A stretch of 64,000 nt of DNA from Rhynchosporium graminicola (taxonomy: Eukaryota; Ascomycota; Leotiomycetes; Helotiales; Ploettnerulaceae), in assembly GCA_900074885.1 (NCBI GenBank), contig FJUW01000019.1, positions 558,001-622,000 on the forward strand, read 5' to 3'. The notes under the pieces are model-generated. The model worked only from the letters and a program-made list of their open reading frames with translations, had not been told where the DNA came from and made no database searches. This document shows positions 56,573 through 64,000 of the stretch, piece by piece (the first letter of the stretch is position 1; the number at the start of each line of letters is the position of its first letter). The position numbers were made by a program, and so were the translations under genes.

Positions 56573-58583
56573 ATGAACGGCGACAATTACTCATCAAGAG
56601 GCATGGCACCTTCATCGTCTTCATCGAAAATCAAGCAAGAAGGAGCTCCTACTGACAAGCAAGCATCAACAGATTCTGCCCGGCACGGATCCTCCAGAGA
56701 CTTTCCAGTAAGTTAACCAACGTTTTTGATACTGCAAAATCTAACTTACACTAGTCGCGCGACGACCGACGAGGAGACCGAGGTGGAAATAGGGACAGGC
56801 ACCGTTCCAGATCACCACATGGCCATCGAGACCGAGATTCACGACCTGCTCGTCGCGAGGGTGAGGTAGACTCCTACTCGACTGATCGCAACTACCGGGA
56901 GCGTGAGCGGGAGGACAGATACTCTGGTCGCGACCGACGTGGAGGCGGAGAGCGTGTCCCCGAGAGGGGTGGAGAGAGAGGCGGAGAAAGAGGCGGAGAT
57001 AGAGAATGGGATAGAGACCGAGGTTCTTCGAGACGCGATGCTAGACGAGATGGGGATGATAGACCACCGAGGAGGGATAGAGATCTCTTTGAAGAAAGAC
57101 GGGGTGGTGGAGGGCGACGAGGTGGTAGAGGCGATCGTGAAGGATTTGGAGGCGGACTTGATCGAAATGAACGACCCAAGAGCGCATCCCCTCCACCGAA
57201 GAAGAAGGAACCTACACCAGATTTGACCGATGTTGTGTCAATCTTAGAGCGGAAGAGACGTTTGACTCAGTGGGACATCAAGCCACCTGGGTACGAGAAT
57301 GTCACTGCTGAGCAAGCAAAGCTCTCTGGCATGTTTCCACTTCCAGGTGCCCCAAGAACACAGCCCATGGACCCGAGCAAGCTGCAAGCATTCATGTCAC
57401 AACCCAGTGGTCAAGTCACCAACGCAGCTCTCAAGCCTTCCAACTCCCGCCAGGCAAAGCGCCTCCTTGTTCACAACCTCCCTCCGACTGCCACCGAGGA
57501 AGTAGTAGTCAATTTCTTCAACCTCCAACTCAACGGTCTCAATGTCATTGAAGGATCCGACCCTTGTATATCAGCACAAATATCAAAGGACCAGTCCTTT
57601 GCCTTGCTAGAGTTCAAGCAGACTCTTGATGCTACTGTGGCCCTTGCTCTGGATGGAATCACTATGGAAGATGAGCATATGAACGGATCCGCTTCAAATG
57701 GCGATACCAAAGGTCTCTCGATCCGTCGACCAAAGGACTACATTGTTCCTGCTGTTACGGACGAGGTCCCATACGAGGAAGGTGCCATTTCCAACGTAGT
57801 TGTGGATACGCAGAACAAGATTAGCATTGCGAGCATTCCTCTTTACCTTACAGATGAGCAGGTTACGGAGCTCCTTGTTTCATTTGGAGAGCTCAAGGCA
57901 TTTGTACTTGTCAAGGACAACGGTACCGAAGAGTCTCGGGTAAGTTCCCCCTATCTCCGGCCTCTTATAAACTAACACATTGAAAGGGAATTGCATTCTG
58001 CGAATATGTTGATCCGTCGGCAACAGATATTGCAGTCGAGGGTCTCAACGGTATGGAGCTTGGTGACAAGCACTTGAAAGTTCAGAGAGCTAGTATCGGA
58101 CATACACAAGTCTCAGGTCTCGAAATGAGCGTAAACGCAATGTCTATGCTTGCTGGTACTACAACTCAAGGAATGGATGAAGGACGAGTTCTTCAGTTGC
58201 TCAACATGGTTACTCCAGAAGAGCTCATCGACAACGAGGATTATGAAGGTATGTTGGTACTTCATAAGCGTGTGTTGCAATGCTTACAAATCATAGAAAT
58301 ATGCGAGGATGTCAAGGAAGAGTGCGAGAAATATGGGAAGGTTCTCGATATGAAGATTCCCAGACCTACAGGTGGGAGCCGACAGTCAAATGGAATTGGA
58401 AAGATATTCGTCAAGTTCGACACCCCAGAATCTGCGGGCAAAGCTCTACGTACTTTGGCAGGGAGAAAGTTCGCGGATCGTACTGTTGTAACGACATACT
58501 TTTCAGAGGCAAGCATCTTCCGTCCATTCCTACAGGAAACTACTGACACTTTCAAGGAAAACTTTGAGGTCTCTGCCTGGTAA
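56573..58583 (+). CDS. U2 auxiliary factor large subunit (U2AF65)
   Basis: U2AF65 binds the polypyrimidine tract and recruits U2 snRNP to the 3' splice site. Five exons fit: 56573-56707, 56755-57939, 57987-58248, 58297-58508 and 58557-58583, giving 606 residues. Residues ~46-200 are Arg/Asp/Gly/Ser-rich (an RS-like domain). RRLTQWDIKPPGYEN with Trp218 is the U2AF35-binding motif. Then come RRM1 (KRLLVHNLPPTATEEVV), RRM2 (KISIASIPLYLTDEQVTEL) and a C-terminal UHM (EEICEDVKEECEKYGKVLD, GIGKIFVKFD) ending YFSE-ENFEVSAW. The last intron is of the GC-AG class (donor GCAAGC). Without it the protein would carry 16 extra residues near the end of the UHM. The other introns are ordinary GT-AG. Confidence 0.95.
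58509..58556 (+). other. GC-AG intron, 48 nt, in frame
   Basis: Donor GCAAGC (matching the known GC-donor consensus), a CTGAC branch-like site about ten bases before the end, acceptor CAAG. Its length is a multiple of three and it contains no in-frame stop, so unspliced mRNA would still code through. The conserved C-terminus of U2AF65 is only restored by removing it. Confidence 0.8.
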
Positions 58584-60040
58584 TCATCTTCCCTCTGAAT
58601 AACAATCATCATTACGAAGCTTGGGAAGGTTACATATTAAGGTCCTTGCCACATTCGAAGCACCTTCCGATCTTGGTGTAGCAAAAATATTCTGTACTTT
58701 TATTACTGATCATTTGGCAAACCAAACGTGAGCAATTAATGCGGGAAAAGCACTGATATATTGCAGCTAATGCTAGAAACTAATAATGCATTGAATCCCA
58801 AATTGACATCAAGCTCCGGATCGTCTTGAATACATGCTATCTGCAATTCGCCGAATCTAACTGTTAACGTTGAAAGGATATAAGCTTGATATGAACACTG
58901 ACAGCATTTGTTACAGGCTGGTCAGTTGACAAGAACGCGGCACTCTCACCATTCCCTTCGAGGGAGCGAAACACAGCATTGTGGGCTCATCGTCCGGGTC
59001 GCCTTGCCATTAGATATCGATGAAGTGGTTTGTTATTTGAACTTATTCATGTTGTTCGGTTGACGTTATATACTTGGTCACTGTTGAGCAACATTGATTG
59101 ATGGTCCAGGATTGGAAATTGCCAACTGAACCAAGTATTCTCAAATGATGTCAGAAGAAGAAATTACGACATATCAAAACGGAGAGATCAGTAGCTTGAA
59201 ATACCTCGATCAATAGTCAAGTAAGCATTCACGTTGAGAACATGCAAAGTCTTTGGAAAGCGTGTGATTGTCAACTATCTCCATTCCGCCCATGTCCATG
59301 CCCACTGCTAGATCCACGCTCCCGCCACATTCGCGTCAATAAGGTACCTACACTTTCAGATGTTAGTAAATCCTTCCATGCAGTACGTGCCAGTGCTGTG
59401 CATTCAAAAGTAACGATCGAGATCATGTCAGAAGTCCGTTAAGATCATCGTCACTCCCGCAGGAGATTCTAAATCAAGCTGAACGGCCGTTAGCGGTTTA
59501 TCTCAAGAGTTGATGGGAGACGCTTACAGGTGCCAGAATAAGCAAAATGGAGTATCATCATGCTGAGCGCTCGATCGTCGAAGAGTTCATATGGATCTGC
59601 GAATGTACTCACATAGTTGTGACCCAATTGAGAGGCTGATTTAGGAATAAGCCAAAAAGACAGCCTCCAAATACCCCCNCCTCCCCTCCCCCCCTTTTCC
59701 CCGTTCCTCTGCGATCGATGAACATTGATTGAGGTCGAGATCTCAACCAATTTGGTTGGTGCAATTTTCAAGGATTTTTTACTTGCTAGTCGTAACAGGG
59801 CGATGAGGCCGAGCTTCGCGAAATACTTTATAAAGCTTTTACCTGCGCTAGATCACTTAAGGTTAGATGTACTACCAGGCAGTCACGTTTGCCTAAGGCA
59901 TCATAGAGACGAAATACGATCGCTTAATATTCTAGCTAGCGCCCACGGGATAATATCTTCATTTTCTGAACCTCAGAAATTGATCAACGTCAAACGACTT
60001 CTCACCATATCCATCGCCAACTTCTACAACATCCGCTAAA
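58584..60040. other. 1.5-kb intergenic region upstream of RPS13
   Basis: Contains the U2AF65 3' end and the RPS13 promoter. A C-rich run with an ambiguous base lies at 59674-59697 (N at 59679). No convincing gene. Confidence 0.45.
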
Positions 60041-60762
60041 ATGGGTCGTCTTCATTCCAACGGAAAGGGTATATCGGCGTCTGCCATCCCATACTCTCGC
60101 ACACCTCCCTCGTGGTTGAAGACCACCCCGGAGCAAGTTGTCGATCAAATCTGCAAGCTCGCAAAGAAGGGTGCTACTCCATCGCAAATCGGTGTTGTCC
60201 TCCGTGACTCCCACGGTATCGCCCAGGTCAAGGTCGTCACCGGTAAGCTTCGGCAGATGGGCATTGGTCTTGACGCATAGTACTAATTATGGATGTAGGA
60301 AACAAGATTCTTAGAATCCTGAAGTCAAATGGTACGGTTACAGCGTCGCAATTCCGAACATTGACGGGTCATGCCTCAATCGAAGAATCGCAAATCTCTA
60401 CTGCCTCTGCTCGGTCTTTGACTGACGGAGTGAAATACCACTGAATGATACTACCTGCCCCCATTCATTCGCTAATGTATCCTCTATAGGCCTGGCCCCA
60501 GAGATCCCAGAAGACTTGTACATGTTGATCAAGAAGGTGAGCAGTCAAACGACCTTGCTTTCTCGCAATATTTACTTATGAACTCCAGGCCGTCGCTGTC
60601 CGCAAGCATCTTGAGCGCAACCGAAAGGACAAGGACTCCAAGTTCCGTCTCATTCTCATCGAGTCCCGTATCCACCGTCTCTCGCGTTACTACAAGACAG
60701 TCGGTGTTCTCCCACCAACCTGGAGATACGAGAGCGCGACCGCCAGCACCATGGTCTCATAG
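60041..60762 (+). CDS. RPS13: 40S ribosomal protein S13 (uS15)
   Basis: uS15 is a small-subunit ribosomal protein that binds the central domain of 18S rRNA. Four exons (60041-60242, 60299-60331, 60490-60536, 60589-60762) give 151 residues, the exact eukaryotic length. The sequence [70 protein letters not shown] and ending [11 protein letters not shown] is unmistakable. The second exon is only 33 bp and the second intron (158 bp) is long for this window. Introns in ribosomal protein genes are common in filamentous fungi. Translation of the first ORF without splicing would stop at 60280. Confidence 0.97.
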
Positions 60763-61129
60763 ATATGGACGTTGACTGGGGCTTTGATATTTGGCATGGA
60801 GTTTGGGGTGTGGACATTTGCATCAAGGGCTGGTTCATAGTCAATGACCTAAGGACATAGATGCATATGAAGAATCAAATCTCAAAACACACTTCAGAAA
60901 TTTGTGTCAGCAGACCTCAATTCGGTTCTTGATTAATTGATTTTGCCGTCACCCATATCGCGGACTGCCTACTCACTTTACACTAGAAGCTTTGCCTTTC
61001 CCTCCCATATCCAGCGTATCTCCAAACCGGGTATTTTGTGACAACTGTAATACGAACATTGATGCGCGGCCTGATTGTCTTTCTGTTATGCAGACAAAGT
61101 CAATCGTAATATATCTCCCTCATGTCCCC
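60763..61129. other. Intergenic region between convergent RPS13 and SDC1
   Basis: 367 bp holding the 3' ends of two converging genes. No gene, repeat or RNA seen. Confidence 0.5.
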
Positions 61130-61721
61130 TCAACTTCCCTCGACCTCCCTCGACCTCTGCAGTAAGTATTCGCCCAAAACGCGCAGGGGGTCTTTTGGTC
61201 TAGATGTCTGTCAGTAGAACCCTCACCTGCCAATAGCTGTGAACTCACTGATCTTTTGCCAAAAGCTTCATTCCATCCATTAACGGTCCTGTAACCTTGC
61301 TATTCAAGTATTGTCTAGTCGGCGCACCATGAGGAGGAGCCTCCTTCGGCATCGCAGGCGTAGGATCAGGGTGCAGGGACGCAGCTCGAGAAGTATTATC
61401 GCTGCCATTGGTATTGCGCGAAGGGGTAGCAGTTCTGGTAGGTATGTGGTTTGCGAGCGTTGCTCCGGGAAGGATCGCTGGAGACTACGAAATCATTAGC
61501 ATTTAAGTTGGATCTTGAATGATGTGTTAGCTTACAGCAGGTCGCTCAGACATTATATCGGTCATGATAACGTCTCTCGAGGGATCTATAGCTTGCGCGG
61601 GGGAGGTTGTCGTGGTTTGTGGAGTTGCAGTTTGTTGCTGCATCGCGACTGGCAAGTCTTGTGCTGCTGGAGTGGAAGCTTGCTCCTGGGCGCCTGCCTC
61701 TGCTGAGTTTGGTACTGACAT
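61130..61721 (-). CDS. SDC1: COMPASS subunit Sdc1 (DPY30 family)
   Basis: Sdc1/DPY30 is the dimeric subunit of the Set1/COMPASS histone H3 lysine 4 methyltransferase; it binds the Ash2-type subunit Bre2. Three exons (61536-61721, 61249-61484, 61130-61199) give 163 residues. The first ~110 residues are low-complexity (Ala/Thr/Gln/Pro). The Dpy-30 motif then follows: TRQYLNSKVTGPLMDGMKLL, AKDQ, then across the last intron PKDPLRVLGEYLLQRSRE. The last exon is 70 bp and carries half the motif, so unspliced ORFs hide the gene. Start chosen at MSVPNSAEAG; an in-frame Met exists at 61784. Confidence 0.92.
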
Positions 61722-61961
61722 TATGAGACAATTGAATCTTTCAAGCTCTTTCCGTTGTTGACATGCCCTCCTCTCAAAGACCAACTCTTCGAAAGGGTGA
61801 GATCCTCTTAATCTGAATTGATTGATGGAGCACGTGGTCTCGTGACAATTTAGACTGATCGCGTCGAACGGTTGAAGTGACGCGCCTCATCTCGACTGAA
61901 ACATTTTCAATTGTAGCCAAATCATCCTATGACTTTTGCAGTACCATAGTCTTAGTCCACG
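61722..61961. promoter_or_regulatory. Shared promoter region of SDC1 and FAN1
   Basis: 240 bp between divergent start codons; no clear motif. Confidence 0.4.
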
Positions 61962-64000
61962 ATGGTACTCGAATCTCGTGGAGCAACAGTACACAATGCA
62001 ATGGTGGGAAAGAAGGTTCCCCATCCTCGCTCCGCCAATTTCCACGACGACATATTGCCCCCTGCAAAGAGATTAAAGACCTTTGAGAGTACGGATGGAG
62101 ATGACTTGAGAGAAGGATCGGAAAATGAGGCGGCACCTCCAAGTCCAAAGGGTTTTCGAGATGAAATTCCAGATTCTGATGATGATGATGAATCTGGACT
62201 CGATGAGCCACACATAACCAAACGACCTACGGAGTTGGAAAGTGCTTTACCTCCGGTGAAGACAGACAAGGATGCCATCGATGAGTATGAGGCAATGCGA
62301 GCTGCTGAGGAAGTTCCAGAAGATTTGAAAGGTCGGCTTACCCAGAGAACCTGGATCAGAGGGAGAAGCTCGATATACGTCGATGCTTTCAACCTCGCTC
62401 TGGAAACTGTTTTGGAAGATGAGTCCCATCTTTTTGACGAAAAAGAAATGGAGGTATTCAACCAATGGAGGCAGTTAGAATATGAAGCTCAGTATCTGTG
62501 AGTACCACATTTTCAACTATATGTAGCTAATGAGGATAGATATGTCCGCCTCTTCTTGAGAAAGACTGCAACATGGCACCGCATAAGTCGTCTTGGGTAT
62601 TATAGTGATATTTCAGATCTGCCTGAAGCTGCAAGAATGCTTCAATCTGATAGATCCTTGCCAGAATCTTCAGCACCTACACAGGTGAATCCAGCAGAAA
62701 ACGCCCCTCCCGATGGTACTGTACTAGAATTCACCTTCAGTTTTGCAGACTGTTCGGATGGCATTATTACCACCCTTGAGGAAGCTTCTTCTCTCTTGAA
62801 CTTGGAGGAGGTCAGAGGCCTAGCAAAGGAAGCCAAGGTCCAAGGGAAGAATAAGACTGGCCTACTCAAAGCTCTTTTGAGTATGAGCCAGCGTCAAAGT
62901 GGTCTTGGCTGGGTTGGTTTGAAGAGGTCAGACAGCCAAGGGAGCATTGCTTCCGAGAAAGGAGACGAAGAAGAAGACACCAAAGATTCAATATCCGATT
63001 CGAACAGAGACAATCATTTTCTCCGCAAGATCCTAGCCACCACGGGGTCCTGCATAAGGCTATCCCTTCCGACGCTGAAGCTATTCGAAAGAGTTCATCT
63101 AGTGTTCTACCGATCGACCGAATGGACGGACAAGTCCCTAACGACCATTATTCTTGCTCGAATTTCGCGGCGAAATTTCCCGGAGTATATTGTGTCTCGG
63201 TCCCAGAACATATTTCCGTCAAGGGCTGACCTACTGGAATTTGAAGCATCACTTCGTACCCAATTTCGGGTAGACAATATACTGGAACTCAACGGCAACC
63301 CCTCCAAAACTGGATTAGATACTGTACTGGCTATATTCGACGAAGTATATCCAAGATGGAAGATTTTGCTAGGTGAGGAGCAACGGAAAGAAGATCGCGT
63401 ATACGAAAGTGGTGAAGGCGCATATCTCAGGCGCTTCTCGCCCGCTTGGGTTTATACCCGTATCGTCCACAAAAGTACTTATGTCCTTGGGCGTTACAAA
63501 ATGCATGAACGAGAACATACCATCACTTCCGAGCTCTTGGGGCAGCATTTATTTCATGCTGCAAGGCGAGGTGCATGGTATCAGCGGAAAGCTCTCCTGG
63601 AAGAGCACTACATGCACGCAATACAACCACCGCCAGGTATCTCCAACGTTGAACAGCAGAAAAAGCACTGGAAGTGGATCTCACTAAAGACATGTGAGGC
63701 AGGCCTACAAGACAAGGACTGTCACACGATTTACCACTACGACTTGCAAAAACGAATACGAAAACTAGAAAAAGGCCTCAAGATTCCTAAACGAGAACAG
63801 CATGACTTCGGACATGTTCTACTTTCCAAACCAATCGAGGTGTCAGTCGAGGGGATACAGATCAAAAAGGAGTATCCGCCCAGCAGACGGTCCAGTACAC
63901 ATGGAGAGGAGAAACAACGAAGCACAAAGACAATATGGGTCGACGAAGCAGAAGGAGGAGGCGAATGCAGCGTAGAAGCTATGTGTCTATCTAATTACCG
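61962..64000 (+). CDS. FAN1: Fanconi-associated nuclease 1 homolog, 3' end beyond window
   Basis: FAN1 is a structure-specific 5' flap endonuclease/exonuclease with a VRR-NUC domain, used in interstrand-crosslink repair. Two exons are visible, 61962-62497 and 62540 to the window end (intron 42 bp), giving 665 residues without a stop. The first ~100 residues are disordered and acidic (DSDDDDESGLDE). Typical FAN1 parts follow: a helical region with SSIYVDAFNLALETVLEDES, YVRLFLRKTATWHRISRLGYY, a SAP-like segment (LNLEEVRGLAKEAKVQGKNKTGLLKALL), and YKMHEREHTITSELLGQH and WYQRKALLEEHYMHA of the TPR-like part. The catalytic VRR-NUC domain must lie past the right edge, so activity cannot be judged. 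Fungal FAN1 is about 900 residues or more. Confidence 0.9.

Overview
The window comes from a filamentous ascomycete (Pezizomycotina). The evidence is short introns of about 40-60 bp (the one in CFT2 is longer) with GTRNGT donors and CTAAC/CTGAC-like branch sites. It also includes a repeat that has decayed by CpA-to-TpA mutation, the signature of repeat-induced point mutation (RIP), and typical Pezizomycotina genes (an FlbC-like regulator, LCL3, RAX2, fungal-type FAN1). A Leotiomycete is my guess; the sequence alone does not prove it. I rebuilt exon structures by hand from splice signals and reading frame. Every multi-exon gene listed as complete sums to a multiple of three.

Layout. 1-5.5 kb: SEC24 (minus, 3' end outside the window) head-to-head with CFT2/CPSF100. 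5.9-6.8 kb: an unnamed conserved fungal protein. 8.2-15.3 kb: an AT-rich block made of a tRNA 3' fragment, RIP-mutated flank and a complete but dead chromodomain Ty3/gypsy LTR retrotransposon on the minus strand. 18.3-19.9 kb: a seven-helix receptor-like gene. 22.3-25.3 kb: UTP12, head-to-head with ARPC2 (25.6-26.8 kb). 28.0-31.7 kb: SF3B1. 31.7-47.8 kb is gene-poor and contains the FlbC-like zinc-finger gene (37.2-38.4 kb), a 3-kb field of microsatellites (39.0-41.9 kb) and a 589-bp MITE-like element (42.3-42.9 kb). 47.9-51.6 kb: RAX2. 53.7-54.5 kb: LCL3. 55.0-56.3 kb: OGG1, head-to-head with U2AF65 (56.6-58.6 kb). 60.0-60.8 kb: RPS13. 61.1-61.7 kb: SDC1/DPY30, head-to-head with FAN1 (62.0 kb to the window end).

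The genes are housekeeping and do not form a pathway cluster. Themes recur: mRNA processing (CFT2, SF3B1, U2AF65), ribosome production (UTP12, RPS13), DNA repair and nucleases (OGG1, FAN1, LCL3), and secretion, actin and polarity (SEC24, ARPC2, RAX2). SF3B1 has three RWD motifs of the kind bound by UHM domains, and U2AF65 in the same window ends in such a domain.

The items most worth a second look are a GC-AG intron of 48 nt that stays in frame inside U2AF65, the RIP-killed chromovirus with its mutated flank and tRNA scrap, the TA-flanked MITE, the microsatellite field upstream of the FlbC-like gene, and four head-to-head gene pairs sharing 230-460 bp. I found no convincing new biological system.
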